Origin: Paludisphaera borealis
Lineage (GTDB): Bacteria > Planctomycetota > Planctomycetia > Isosphaerales > Isosphaeraceae
DNA: 64,000 nucleotides
Assembly (NCBI RefSeq): GCF_001956985.1
Contig: NZ_CP019082.1
Coordinates: forward strand, 5,766,001 to 5,830,000
Reading direction: 5' to 3'
Position numbers and translations under genes: made by a program. Below, piece after piece: positions 42,839 to 51,688 of the stretch. Below the pieces are notes generated by a model. That model was not told the DNA's origin and did no database searches. It saw nothing but the letters and a program-made list of their open reading frames with translations. Numbering within the stretch: the first letter of the stretch is position 1; each line of letters begins with the position of its first letter.

Positions 42839-43661
42839 GGGCGTGTCGGCCTCGGGAAGAAGAGGAGGGATCGGAGGGAGGGGCGGCGGCCGCGCTGCGG
42901 GCCAGTCCCGCGCGGCGGGCGATCAAGCCGGCGACGTGGCCGCCGCTGAATCCGGCGTCGATGTTCACCACGACGACATTCGACGCGCAACTGTTGAGCA
43001 TGCCGAGCAGGGCCGCGAGTCCATGAAAATTGGCGCCGTAGCCGATGCTGGTGGGGACCGCGATCACCGGGCAGGCGACCAGCCCGCCGACGACGCTGGG
43101 CAGGGCCCCTTCCATGCCGGCGGCCACCACGAGGGCGTCGGCCTCGTGGAGCCGTTCGAGCTGGTTCAAGAGCCGGTGCAGGCCGGCGACTCCCACGTCG
43201 GCGAGGAGCGTCACGTCGCAGTTCCACGCCTCGGCCGTCACTCGGGCTTCCTCGGCGACCGGCAGGTCGCTGGTTCCCGCCGTGACGACGACGACCCGGC
43301 CGAGCTTGGGGTCGTTCGCGTCCGGTCCGGCGATCCGGAACGTCCGGGCCGTCGCGTTGTGCACGCCTTCCGGGAAGACCGTCTTCAGGTGTTCGGCCGC
43401 CGTGGGATCGAGCCGGGTGACCAGGCCCCCCTGGTCGTGCTCGACGAGCGTGCGGAGGATCGTCTCGATCTGGGGGGCCGTCTTGCCCTGGCCGAAGATC
43501 ACCTCGGGGAACCCGCACCGCGATCGACGCTGCAAGTCGACGTGCGCGAATCCGCCGGCCTCGACGAACGACTGCGGGCGTACCCGACGCGCGGCGTCCG
43601 CCGGAGCGACCGTTCCGGAGGCCACCGCCTCCAACAACTGAGTCAGTTCGTGTGAGTCCAT
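42828..43661 (-). CDS. larB: Nickel-pincer cofactor biosynthesis protein LarB
   Basis: 277-residue protein of the LarB family (PurE/AIR-carboxylase-like fold), which carboxylates nicotinic acid adenine dinucleotide in nickel-pincer nucleotide synthesis. Features: FPEVIFGQGKTAPQI, VVVVTAGTSDLPVAEEARVTAE, GVAGLHRLLNQLERLHEADALVV, VAAGMEGALPSVVGGLV, PVIAVPTSIGYGANFHGLAALL and VVVVNIDAGFSGGHVA. LarC and LarE genes are not near, so the cofactor path cannot be confirmed here. The C-terminal 30 residues are a low-complexity Ser/Arg tail. Start ATG 43661; overlaps nnrD. Confidence 0.85.
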   Translation of the reverse strand: MDSHELTQLLEAVASGTVAPADAARRVRPQSFVEAGGFAHVDLQRRSRCGFPEVIFGQGKTAPQIETILRTLVEHDQGGLVTRLDPTAAEHLKTVFPEGVHNATARTFRIAGPDANDPKLGRVVVVTAGTSDLPVAEEARVTAEAWNCDVTLLADVGVAGLHRLLNQLERLHEADALVVAAGMEGALPSVVGGLVACPVIAVPTSIGYGANFHGLAALLGMLNSCASNVVVVNIDAGFSGGHVAGLIARRAGLARSAAAAPPSDPSSSSRGRHAHGS

Positions 43662-43919
43662 GTTTGGTTTGTTTCAATCCGCGTCCCCCGTGGGGGACAA
43701 ACCGGGAAGCGGGTTGGGTCGTCCGCGGGCTTCGGAGTTCGATCTCGTGGCGCGCGGTCGATCAACCGTAACGGCCCCGCGTGGAAACCGCAACCGATCT
43801 GAGCTTTCGGGCGGGCCGAAGCCCATGCTACAGTGGTTTTCGGAGGCACGCACGAGGTTCTTAATCTTAAGACTTTGGACGAAGCCCGACCTTCGTGTCC
43901 AGGGGGGAGCCGCAACGGC

Positions 43920-44933
43920 ATGTCGACGTCCCCGACGGGGGAGCCTTCCGCTCCCATCAAGACTCCAGACCCGGTTCCGATCGCTTACGCTCCCCGGCGG
44001 TCGCCGCGCGTGATCCGGGCAGCCGAGCCACTTCGCGACGAACCCACGGGCACCTGGTTCGACGGCTTCTGGACGGCCGAGTCGCTCAAGGGCTGGGCCG
44101 GCTCGCTGTCGCTGCACACGGTCCTCCTGACCTGTCTGGGGCTCTGGTATCTGGCTCCTCCGCTGCGGAAGGCCGTCAGCTTCGACTCCCGCCTGGGGGG
44201 CTCGGTCAACGGCGTCCCCGAGGGAGTCACGCTCGAAGGCGGGCTGAACACGCCGGAAGACGTCCAGGGGATGCCCGAAAATTTGTTCGAAGCCCCGCTC
44301 GAAGCTTCGATCGAGCTGGCGCAGCCGCCAATGGAACCAACGATCTCGCTGGGACGCGGCGCCAAACCGAGCGCCGGCGGCGGGAGGCCCAACGACAACG
44401 CCGGAGCGGGCGACGGCGACGGCTTCGGGCTCGCCCGGTTCGGCGACGGCGGAGAGTTTGTGCGCGGCGTCGCCGTGAAAGTCGGCGATCCGCAGTTCAC
44501 CCTGATCTGGGACACCGACGCCGATCTCGACCTCCACGTGATCGAGCCGGGCGGGAAAGAGATCTTCTGGGAAGAACCCAAGGGAAAGCAAGGCGGCGAA
44601 CTCGACGTCGACAACACGAAGGGTTTCGGCCCCGAGAACATCTACTGGCTCGTCGAATCCCAGGGGCCTGGATCGACCAAGGTCCGAGGGCCGGGACCTC
44701 CTGGACAGTATCGGTGGTTCGTCGCCTACTGGGGAGGATTCGGCGGCATCCCCAAGGTCACCAAGTGGCAGGTCCGGATCAAACACGCGGGCAAGCTCAC
44801 CATCGAACGAGGGAAATTCCGAGCCCTCAACGAGCGCAGTCGGCTGTATTCGCTCACCGTCGAACCGGCGGCGGGTTCCGCTGAAGCGACGGACGCCGAC
44901 GCCGCGCCCCCGGCTCGCGCCGAACAGCCTTGA
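43920..44933 (+). CDS. Membrane-anchored DUF2135/YfaP-like protein
   Basis: 337-residue protein. N-terminal 60 residues are polar, then one transmembrane helix (LSLHTVLLTCLGLWYLA, about 62-78) and a Gly/Asp-rich linker. The C-terminal domain (about 185-320) reads TLIWDTDADLDLHVIEPGG, EIFWEEPKGKQGGELDVDN and GPENIYWLVESQG, a pattern of the DUF2135/YfaP-type beta domain with Asp-rich, probably Ca-binding, loops. Function unknown. ATG 43920 is chosen as start because an AGGGGGGAG-type site precedes it; the frame is open from 43833. It diverges from larB and is followed by the efflux operon after 247 bases. Confidence 0.65.
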   Translation: MSTSPTGEPSAPIKTPDPVPIAYAPRRSPRVIRAAEPLRDEPTGTWFDGFWTAESLKGWAGSLSLHTVLLTCLGLWYLAPPLRKAVSFDSRLGGSVNGVPEGVTLEGGLNTPEDVQGMPENLFEAPLEASIELAQPPMEPTISLGRGAKPSAGGGRPNDNAGAGDGDGFGLARFGDGGEFVRGVAVKVGDPQFTLIWDTDADLDLHVIEPGGKEIFWEEPKGKQGGELDVDNTKGFGPENIYWLVESQGPGSTKVRGPGPPGQYRWFVAYWGGFGGIPKVTKWQVRIKHAGKLTIERGKFRALNERSRLYSLTVEPAAGSAEATDADAAPPARAEQP

Positions 44934-45093
44934 CGATCTCGGCCTACGAAACTAAAGCAATCAAGCGCGCGAAAAATCGCCCCGGTCTCTCCAACGAAAC
45001 GTGACGTACAGCGAGTGTCTTGAGTGCGTCGACGTGAAGCGATTCGTCTTGCAGGGTTTCGCACTCGCGTGCGAGCAAATTTTAGGATAGTTT

Positions 45094-45114
45094 GTACACG
45101 ATAAACTCGTGTAC
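45094..45114. promoter_or_regulatory. Perfect palindrome GTACACGA-N5-TCGTGTAC, candidate repressor operator
   Basis: Arms 45094-45101 and 45107-45114 are exact complements around TAAAC. Size and symmetry fit operators of TetR- or MarR-type repressors. It lies 67 bases before the start of the HlyD-type gene, with a TAGGAT hexamer at 45083-45088 just upstream that could be a -10 element. No repressor gene is adjacent, so the regulator would act from elsewhere. Confidence 0.55.
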
Positions 45115-45120
45115 CTATTT

Positions 45121-45140
45121 CGCGCCGGACCCCCGGCGCG
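45121..45140. other. 8-bp GC hairpin in the efflux operon leader
   Basis: CGCGCCGG (45121-45128) and CCGGCGCG (45133-45140) form a perfect stem with the loop ACCC. It is located between the candidate operator and the start codon, 41 bases before ATG. It could shape the 5' untranslated RNA or simply reflect base composition. Confidence 0.4.
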
Positions 45141-45180
45141 CGGCTTCGAGTTATCAGCTTATCCTCAGTCGAGGGTCCCC

Positions 45181-46473
45181 ATGGCGAGCAGTTTGCGTGA
45201 GGAACTCGCATCGCTCAAGATCGACCGGCCCGAGTCGATGCGATCGTCGCCCCAGAGAGGCGCGTCCGTCGCCTACCGGCGTCGCGGACGCGGGCTTCGC
45301 TTGTTCTCGATGCTGCTCTGGCTGATTCCGTTGAGCATCGTCGGCGTCGCGGCCGCGGTCGCGTACAAGCAATACCAAGACATTCGCAGCAAACCCGAAG
45401 TCACCATCGGCGTCGTTCAGAAGATGACGCTGGGCGAAGCCGAGAAGTTGCTCAGCTCCAAGGGTTATCTCAAGTCGCGGTTTCAGGCCATGATCGGCAC
45501 CCGGATCGCGGGTCGCGTCGAGGAGATGCGGGTCCACGAGCGGGCCGAGGTCAAGAAGGGCGAGATCCTCGCCGTGATCGAGCATCACGATATGGACGCG
45601 ATGCTCCTTCAGCGGAAAGCCAGCCTGATCCGTTGCGAGGCCGAGCTTGAAGAGGCGAAGGTCGAGCTCTGGGACAAAGACCGCCAGGAGAAACGCCTCG
45701 AACGGCTGCTCGTCAAGAAGATGACCCCCCAGGAAGACTACGACAAGGCCATCGCCGCCCGGAAGATGACCGAGGCGCGGGTGTCAGCCCTGGAGGCCGC
45801 GATCAAGGCCGTGAAGGCGAACGTCGATGAGACGGAAGCCACGATCAAATACCAGATGTATCTCTACGCCCCCTTCGACGGCACCGTCGTCGAGAAGCAG
45901 GGCGAGGTCGGCGAGGTCATCAATCCGATGGCGATGAGCTCGTCGCTGGGACGTTCGGCGGTGGTCACGATCGCCGACCTCAGCAGGATGGACGTCGAGG
46001 CCGACATCCCCGAAGAGCAGATGTACCGCGTCGCGGAGGGGCAGCCGGCGGAGGTCTCGGTGACCGCCGTGCCGACCAAGCGCTATCGCGGCCGGCTCCG
46101 CCAGATCACGCCGATGGGGGACCGGACCCGGGCGACGGTGAAGGTCAAGGTCGAGATCCTCGACCCCGACGACAAGCTGTTTCCGGAGCTGGCGGCGACG
46201 GTCCATTTCCTTCCCGATAAGAAATGGGCCGAGTCGGACGCGAACCGGTCGTACCTGTTCATCCCGCTCGAAGCGGTCTTCCAGGACGACGGCCACGACT
46301 GCGTCTGGCTGCTCGACAACGATTCGCGCGTCGCGAAGCGGCGGATCGAGGTCGCCAACACCCAGTCGGGCACGACCCGCGTCGAGTCCGGCCTGAAAAT
46401 GGAAGACAAGGTGGTCCTGAGCCCTCCGAAGGGCCTTCGCGACGGCGACGTCGTCCGCGAAGCGACGCGGTAA
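45181..46473 (+). CDS. HlyD/MacA-type membrane-fusion adaptor
   Basis: 430-residue periplasmic adaptor of an ABC efflux system. A transmembrane anchor spans about residues 41-61. The barrel-sandwich/lipoyl part ([25 protein letters not shown]), a helical hairpin (about 140-220, with [22 protein letters not shown]) and the beta-barrel part ([37 protein letters not shown]) follow in order, as in MacA. ATG 45181 follows a GAGGG site. First gene of a four-gene operon with an ABC ATPase and two FtsX-like permeases. Likely exports a small molecule, peptide or lipoprotein; no outer-membrane channel gene is adjacent. Confidence 0.9.
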   Translation: MASSLREELASLKIDRPESMRSSPQRGASVAYRRRGRGLRLFSMLLWLIPLSIVGVAAAVAYKQYQDIRSKPEVTIGVVQKMTLGEAEKLLSSKGYLKSRFQAMIGTRIAGRVEEMRVHERAEVKKGEILAVIEHHDMDAMLLQRKASLIRCEAELEEAKVELWDKDRQEKRLERLLVKKMTPQEDYDKAIAARKMTEARVSALEAAIKAVKANVDETEATIKYQMYLYAPFDGTVVEKQGEVGEVINPMAMSSSLGRSAVVTIADLSRMDVEADIPEEQMYRVAEGQPAEVSVTAVPTKRYRGRLRQITPMGDRTRATVKVKVEILDPDDKLFPELAATVHFLPDKKWAESDANRSYLFIPLEAVFQDDGHDCVWLLDNDSRVAKRRIEVANTQSGTTRVESGLKMEDKVVLSPPKGLRDGDVVREATR

Positions 46474-46529
46474 GCGACGACCACACGGACGTCCAACGCA
46501 ATTCCATCAACCCCAGAGGTCGTTTTTCC

Positions 46530-47246
46530 ATGGAATCGTCGCCGTCGATCGAGCTGCGCGGAGTGGATAAGGAGTATCGCCGCGACGAGTTCGTGGTCCC
46601 TGTCCTTCAGGGGCTCGACCTCAGCGTTGCGGAGGGGGAATACCTGGCGCTCATGGGACCCTCGGGATCGGGCAAGACGACGCTCCTGAACCTGGTCGCG
46701 GGCCTCGACACGGCGACGCGCGGCGAGGTCCTGGTCCACGGCCAGAATCTCGGGCGGCTCTCCGAAGCCGAGATCACCCGCTGGCGCGCCCACAACGTCG
46801 GCTTCATCTTTCAGACCTATAACCTGATCCCGGTGTTGACCGCGTTCGAGAACGTCGAGCTGCCGCTCCTGTTGACCCATCTGTCCCGTCGCAAGCGACG
46901 TGAGAACGTGATGACCGCGCTGCGGGTGGTCGGGCTGGAGGGGCGCGAGCACCATTCGCCCCGCCAGCTCTCCGGCGGCCAGGAGCAGCGCGTGGCGATC
47001 GCCCGCGCGATCGTCACCGACCCGTACCTGCTCGTGGCCGACGAACCGACCGGCGACCTCGACCGGGTCACCGCGGGCGAGATCCTCGAACTCCTCGAAC
47101 AGCTCAACCGCGAGTTCCAGAAGACGATCGTGATGGTGACGCACGACCCGCTGGCCGCCCGCCGCGCCAGTCGCGTGCTCCATCTCGACAAGGGCCGGCT
47201 CGTGGACGACGTGATCAACGAAACCTCCATCTCGGCGGCGTCATGA
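46530..47246 (+). CDS. MacB/LolD-type ABC transporter ATPase
   Basis: 238-residue ATP-binding subunit. Walker [10 protein letters not shown] (43-51), Q-loop [21 protein letters not shown], signature LSGGQ (147-151, followed by EQR), Walker [13 protein letters not shown] (167-178) and the H-switch VMVTHDP. The N-terminal sequence [22 protein letters not shown] is typical of the LolD/MacB group that works with FtsX-like permeases. The ATG at 46530 follows AGAGG. It overlaps the next permease gene as ATGA, indicating coupled translation. Cytoplasmic face of the inner membrane. Confidence 0.92.
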   Translation: MESSPSIELRGVDKEYRRDEFVVPVLQGLDLSVAEGEYLALMGPSGSGKTTLLNLVAGLDTATRGEVLVHGQNLGRLSEAEITRWRAHNVGFIFQTYNLIPVLTAFENVELPLLLTHLSRRKRRENVMTALRVVGLEGREHHSPRQLSGGQEQRVAIARAIVTDPYLLVADEPTGDLDRVTAGEILELLEQLNREFQKTIVMVTHDPLAARRASRVLHLDKGRLVDDVINETSISAAS

Positions 47247-48442
47247 AGTACCTGACCTACATCCTCCGCAACGCCCGGCGGAATCCGGTCCGGACCGGGC
47301 TGACGATCGCATCGACGAGCATCTGCTTGTTCCTGATGATGATCCTCCTGTCGTTCTTCGCCATGAACACCGAGGCCACCAGCTCGACGCGGATCTTCAA
47401 TCGCATCGTGACGATGAACGCCAACGGGTTCGCCGGCATGCTGCCGGTCTCGCGGGTCCGCCAGATCGCCGCGATGGAAGGCGTGGTGGGTGCGACGCCG
47501 TTCCAGTGGTACGGCGGCAAGTACCACGACGAGGTGATGCCGTTCGCCCAGTTCGGAGTCGACGCCGACTCGGTGTTCACGATCCTCGACGAGTACGCCG
47601 TCCCCGCCGACCAGCTCGCCGACTTCAAGGCCAACAAGGACGGGGCGATCATCGGCCGCAAGCTCGCCACGGACCGCAATCTGAAGGTCGGCGACCCGTT
47701 GCCGTTGAAGGGGGACATCTACCCCGTCGACCTGGATCTCACGGTCCGGGGGATCTACAACGGAGACACCAACCGCGATCTCCGGATGTGCCTCTTCCAT
47801 TACGAGTACCTGGACGAGGCGCTCAAGAAGACGACGATGTCCGGGTCGGGCGGCTCGCTGGCGACGGCCTCGTCGCAGCGGTCGGGGAACGCCGGCAGCA
47901 TCTTCATCAAGTGCAAGAGCGCCGACGTCACGACGTCGCTCTGCAAGAAGATCGACGAGGAATATCGCAACACCGAGTTCCCGACGCGGACCCAGACCGA
48001 GGAGGCGTTCGGCCTGATGTTCGCCGAGATGCTCGGGGACCTCAAGAACACCATCTACTGGATCGGCGCCGCGGTGGTGGTCTCGCTCTTGTTCGTGGCC
48101 GGCAACGCGATGGCCATGACGATGCGCGAGCGGACGACCGAGGTGGCCGTTCTCAAGGCGATCGGCTTCACCAAGGGCCTGGTCCTCTTCCTGGTGCTGA
48201 GCGAGGCTGTTCTGGTGGCCGGTCTGGGCGGCGCGATCGGCTCGCTGGGCTGCAAATACTTCTGCGATTTCGTCGACGTCGCCCGCTTCAGCGGCGGCTT
48301 TCTCCCGTTCTTCTACATCCCCTGGAACATTGCGATCCTCGGCCTGGCGGTCTCGCTTTTCGTGGGGTTCGTCAGCGGGCTGATCCCCGCGTTCCTCGCC
48401 GCCAATTCGTCCGTGATCGACGGTCTCCGCAAGGTCGTTTGA
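47243..48442 (+). CDS. FtsX-like ABC transporter permease (first)
   Basis: 399-residue MacB-type permease: N-terminal transmembrane helix ([17 protein letters not shown]), a large periplasmic domain (about 45-280) with MacB-PCD character, then three transmembrane helices ([62 protein letters not shown]) framing [15 protein letters not shown], the coupling-helix motif of the FtsX family. Starts inside the ATPase stop codon and is followed by a second, related permease, so the transporter may be a heterodimer rather than a MacB homodimer. Confidence 0.9.
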   Translation: MKYLTYILRNARRNPVRTGLTIASTSICLFLMMILLSFFAMNTEATSSTRIFNRIVTMNANGFAGMLPVSRVRQIAAMEGVVGATPFQWYGGKYHDEVMPFAQFGVDADSVFTILDEYAVPADQLADFKANKDGAIIGRKLATDRNLKVGDPLPLKGDIYPVDLDLTVRGIYNGDTNRDLRMCLFHYEYLDEALKKTTMSGSGGSLATASSQRSGNAGSIFIKCKSADVTTSLCKKIDEEYRNTEFPTRTQTEEAFGLMFAEMLGDLKNTIYWIGAAVVVSLLFVAGNAMAMTMRERTTEVAVLKAIGFTKGLVLFLVLSEAVLVAGLGGAIGSLGCKYFCDFVDVARFSGGFLPFFYIPWNIAILGLAVSLFVGFVSGLIPAFLAANSSVIDGLRKVV

Positions 48443-48449
48443 GGTTCCC

Positions 48450-49610
48450 ATGATCCCGTTCAAGTACAACGTCCGCAACCTCCGCGTGCGCTGGAAGACG
48501 ACCCTGATGACCATGCTGGGGACCGCCCTTCTGGTGGCCTCGTCGTGCATCCTCTTCGGGCTCGTGGAAGGGCTGGAATACAGCCTGAAAGTCTCGGGCG
48601 ATCCGCTCGACCTGATGATTCTCCGGAAGGGGGCGTCGAACGAGACGACCGGCGGTTTCGAGGCCAAGAAGGCCGACGAGGTGCTGACGCTCAACGGGAT
48701 TCAGCGCGACGAAAACGGGCCGATCGCCGCCAAGGAAATCCTCAACATCGCCATCACCGAGCGGACCAACGGCACGCGCAACAACCTGATCATCCGGGGC
48801 GTTCAGCCCGCCTCGCGGAAGCTGCGGCCCGACTTCAAGATCGTCGCCGGACGGGACCTCGAATCGGGCAAGGGGGAGTGCATCGTCAGCCGCAACATCT
48901 CCCGCCTTTACAAGGGCGCGCAGGTCGGCGGGCTGCTGGAATTCGGTGAGAAAGAGCGCTATCGGGTGGTCGGCGTCTTCACCGCCGGCGGCAGTTCCGC
49001 CGAGAGCGAAGTCTGGGCCGATCTCAAGGACGTCGAGCGGAACACCGGCCGGGACGGCTCGGTCTCCTGCGTCCAAATTCGCGCGGCCAGCACGAAGGAC
49101 CGCGACGACCTCAAGAAGGCGATCGAGGACGGCACCCAGTTCAAGCTCGCCGCGATCCCCGAGGCGACCTACTTCGAGAATCAGTCGAAATCGAGCATCT
49201 TCCTGAAGGCGGCCGGCACCCTGATCGCCGTGCTTCTGACCTTCGGCGCCATGTTCGCCGCCGCCAACACGATGTTCTCAGCCGTCAAGTCGCGGACCCG
49301 CGAGATCGGCACGATGCGGGCGCTCGGCTTCTCCCAGCGCGACGTCCTGATCTCGTTCCTGGGCGAGTCGTTCCTGCTCTGCGTGCTGGGCGGCCTGCTC
49401 GGTCTGCTGGCGACCTTGCCACTGAGCTTCTTGACCATTGAGACCAGCAATTTCAGCAACTTCGCCTCGGTGACGATCAACTTCCGGTTCGGCCCCTGGG
49501 TCATGGCGGTCGCCCTGATCATGACCGTGGTGATGGGCCTGTTCGGCGGCATGATCCCCGCCATTCGCGCGGTTCGCATCGAAGTCATCTCGGCGCTTCG
49601 CGAACTCTGA
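48450..49610 (+). CDS. FtsX-like ABC transporter permease (second)
   Basis: 386-residue paralogue of the preceding permease: N-terminal helix (LMTMLGTALLVASSCILFGLV), a periplasmic domain (about 40-260) and three C-terminal helices (AAGTLIAVLLTFGAMFAAANTM, FLGESFLLCVLGGLLGLLATL, PWVMAVALIMTVVMGLFGGM) with REIGTMRALGFSQRDVLISFL as coupling motif. Lies 7 bases after the first permease. The pairing supports an asymmetric ABC efflux or lipoprotein-sorting type exporter. Last gene of the operon; it converges on the metallo-beta-lactamase-fold gene. Confidence 0.9.
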   Translation: MIPFKYNVRNLRVRWKTTLMTMLGTALLVASSCILFGLVEGLEYSLKVSGDPLDLMILRKGASNETTGGFEAKKADEVLTLNGIQRDENGPIAAKEILNIAITERTNGTRNNLIIRGVQPASRKLRPDFKIVAGRDLESGKGECIVSRNISRLYKGAQVGGLLEFGEKERYRVVGVFTAGGSSAESEVWADLKDVERNTGRDGSVSCVQIRAASTKDRDDLKKAIEDGTQFKLAAIPEATYFENQSKSSIFLKAAGTLIAVLLTFGAMFAAANTMFSAVKSRTREIGTMRALGFSQRDVLISFLGESFLLCVLGGLLGLLATLPLSFLTIETSNFSNFASVTINFRFGPWVMAVALIMTVVMGLFGGMIPAIRAVRIEVISALREL

Positions 49611-49625
49611 GAGTCGAGCGGACGA

Positions 49626-50288
49626 TCACCGCGCGTGTTCCAGCACGTAGATCGTCCGACTCGCCGGCAGCGTTCGGCGCTCGACGTTGAAGACGCTGTC
49701 GGCGATTCGCTCGACGCGGTCCCCGGGCAAGACTTCGAGGAACCGCTCCAGCGGCTGGATGGCGAGGTTGATCTTGGGCGTCTTGTAATGCATCGGCACG
49801 ACGACCTTCGCGCCGATCGCATCGAGCAGCGCCGGGATTTCGGGGAAGTCGATCGTCGGCGGCCCCCCCGCGGCGATCAGGACGACGTCCGCGCCGCGGA
49901 TCGGGGCCAGCTCGGTCTCGTTGAGCGCGTGTCCCAGGTCGCCGAGGAACGCGACGTGGAGATCCTCCGAGCGGAAATGGACGATGGCGACCTCGTCCTC
50001 AGGCATCCTCTCGGGCGTTTCAAAAACATGGACCGCCTCGAATCGCAGGCTCCGGACGACTTCGCCCCCTTCGGGCAATTCGAGCGCGCGGACGACCTCG
50101 AACGGCCGGACGATCTGCCCGAGATGGCTGTGATAACGGTCGTTCTCGTGACTCACGATCACGAGGTCCGTCGGCTCGTCGATCGGCTCGTAACCGCCCG
50201 AGTCGGGCGAGCGGTACGGGTCGAGAATGATCCTCAGCCCCTGCGTCTCGATCAAGAACGCGGCGTGTCCGTACCACTTGATGCGCAT
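49626..50288 (-). CDS. Metallo-beta-lactamase-fold hydrolase (UPF0173/UlaG-like)
   Basis: 220-residue MBL-fold protein: MRIKWYGHAAFLIET at the N-terminus, IILDPYRSP, and the first metal site written HENDRYHSHLG, in which the usual HxHxDH is altered. GDLGHALNE and VVPMHYKTPK supply later ligands. The family resembles UlaG (ascorbate-6-phosphate lactonase) or UPF0173 metal-dependent hydrolases. A substrate cannot be given. Start ATG 50288; it diverges from the membrane glycosyltransferase and converges on the efflux operon. Confidence 0.78.
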   Translation of the reverse strand: MRIKWYGHAAFLIETQGLRIILDPYRSPDSGGYEPIDEPTDLVIVSHENDRYHSHLGQIVRPFEVVRALELPEGGEVVRSLRFEAVHVFETPERMPEDEVAIVHFRSEDLHVAFLGDLGHALNETELAPIRGADVVLIAAGGPPTIDFPEIPALLDAIGAKVVVPMHYKTPKINLAIQPLERFLEVLPGDRVERIADSVFNVERRTLPASRTIYVLEHAR

Positions 50289-50375
50289 CAGCCAGGCCCC
50301 CGAGGCGGTTCCTTCGTCCAGGATCGAGTTTCGGTTCCAGTCTAGCGTGGCGGGACGGCTCGGGGCGACATCATA

Positions 50376-51680
50376 ATGAGCCTCTCGCGGTTCGACGAAT
50401 CCGCTCGAAGCGTTTTGGGGTCCATGGAGCAGCGTTCGCTCGTGTCATTCTTTGATTCTCTGTCGCATCCGATCGACTTTTCGCCGCACCGCCGCTGGGT
50501 GCGTTACCGCGTCGAGGACCGTCCGCTTGAGACGCTCATCTGGCTCGGGGCGTTGTTGCGGGTCTGGGTCTTCCTCGACGGACGTCCTTACTGGATGGAC
50601 GAGGGGTCGCTGAGCGCGAACCTGAGAGGCGGCCCGATCCTCGATTTTTCGCGTCCCCTGGCCGGCGACCAACTGGCGCCGTTCGGCTTCTTGATCCCCG
50701 AGCGCGTGCTCGTCGCGTTGTTCGGCGGCTCGGTCTACGTGACGCGGCTGATCCCGTTAGTCTGCGGGATTGCGGCTCTCGGGCTGTTCCGCCGTCTCGC
50801 GGAACGCTTGATGAGCCGTTCGGGGGCGATCGTCGCGATGATCCTGTTCGCGTTCTCGGACGACCTGATTTACTATTCGAGCGAGTTGAAGCCGTACTCG
50901 TGGGATCTCGCGATCGGGCTCGTCGTGACGCTCGTCAGCCTCGGCGAACTTGCCGTGGACTCCAGCCGGTGGAGGCTCGGGCTGCTGGCCCTGGTCGCGA
51001 TCGGCTCTCCCTGGATGTCGTTCCCGTCGGTCTTCGTCGTCGCCGGCTGCGGGGCCGTTCTGCTCGCTCATCGCCTGCTCGCGGGCCGCTGGCGCGACGC
51101 CGCGCGACTCGCCGCGATCGCCGGCGGATGGGCGGCCAGCGCGGTCGTCGCCTACCGCGCGTCGAGTCGGCTGCTCAACGAGGCGACCTCCATGTACGTC
51201 TTCTGGAACTTCGCGTTCCTGCCGTTCCCGCCGACGACGCGCAAGGCTCTGTCGACGACTTCCGGCATCCTCCTCGAAACGTTCGTTACGCCGCTGAACC
51301 TCGTGCCGCCGTTCCTGCCTTACGCATTCGCCGGCCTGGCGGTCGCGCTCCTGATCTTCGGGACGGCCGCTCTCGGCCGCCGCGATCCGGCCGCGCTGGC
51401 GATCCTACTCGCCCCGCTGGCCCTCGCGCTGGCGGCCTCGGCGCTCCGCAAATATCCGTTCCACGGCCGCCTGATCGTCTGGCTGGTCCCGGTTTTCTTC
51501 GTGCTGATCGCCGAGGGGACGCAGACGGTTCGGGGCAGGGGGGGCCGGCGGTTGTACGGCGCCGTACTGGCGATTTTGCTGGTGTATCCCTGCTGCGATG
51601 CGGTCAACGAGTCCACGGGCCGGCGGATGCGCGACTTCAACATCCATGGAGATCTGCGCAAAAATCAATTCATGGAATGA
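50376..51680 (+). CDS. Polytopic membrane glycosyltransferase (GT39/ArnT-like)
   Basis: 434-residue integral membrane protein with about ten hydrophobic helices. The conserved early acidic motif appears in WMDEGSLSANL (about residue 73), in the position of the catalytic Asp-Glu of the GT-C fold, which uses polyprenyl-phosphate sugars in the periplasm. Closest idea is a dolichyl-phosphate-mannose/ArnT-like transferase (GT39/GT83). ATG 50376 has only a weak ribosome site; ATG 50424 is possible. Preceded by 87 bases from the divergent MBL gene. Target glycan or lipid not known. Confidence 0.75.
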   Translation: MSLSRFDESARSVLGSMEQRSLVSFFDSLSHPIDFSPHRRWVRYRVEDRPLETLIWLGALLRVWVFLDGRPYWMDEGSLSANLRGGPILDFSRPLAGDQLAPFGFLIPERVLVALFGGSVYVTRLIPLVCGIAALGLFRRLAERLMSRSGAIVAMILFAFSDDLIYYSSELKPYSWDLAIGLVVTLVSLGELAVDSSRWRLGLLALVAIGSPWMSFPSVFVVAGCGAVLLAHRLLAGRWRDAARLAAIAGGWAASAVVAYRASSRLLNEATSMYVFWNFAFLPFPPTTRKALSTTSGILLETFVTPLNLVPPFLPYAFAGLAVALLIFGTAALGRRDPAALAILLAPLALALAASALRKYPFHGRLIVWLVPVFFVLIAEGTQTVRGRGGRRLYGAVLAILLVYPCCDAVNESTGRRMRDFNIHGDLRKNQFME

Positions 51681-51688
51681 TGCGCGGG

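Noticed and set aside
42828-43661. PurE (phosphoribosylaminoimidazole carboxylase)
   Set aside because: The protein has the longer LarB N-terminal part (FPEVIFGQGKTAPQI) and no purine genes are near.
46817-48694. Minus-strand frame of 625 aa opposite the first permease
   Set aside because: No motif, Asp/Arg/Glu-rich shadow; the plus-strand ABC ATPase and permease are convincing.
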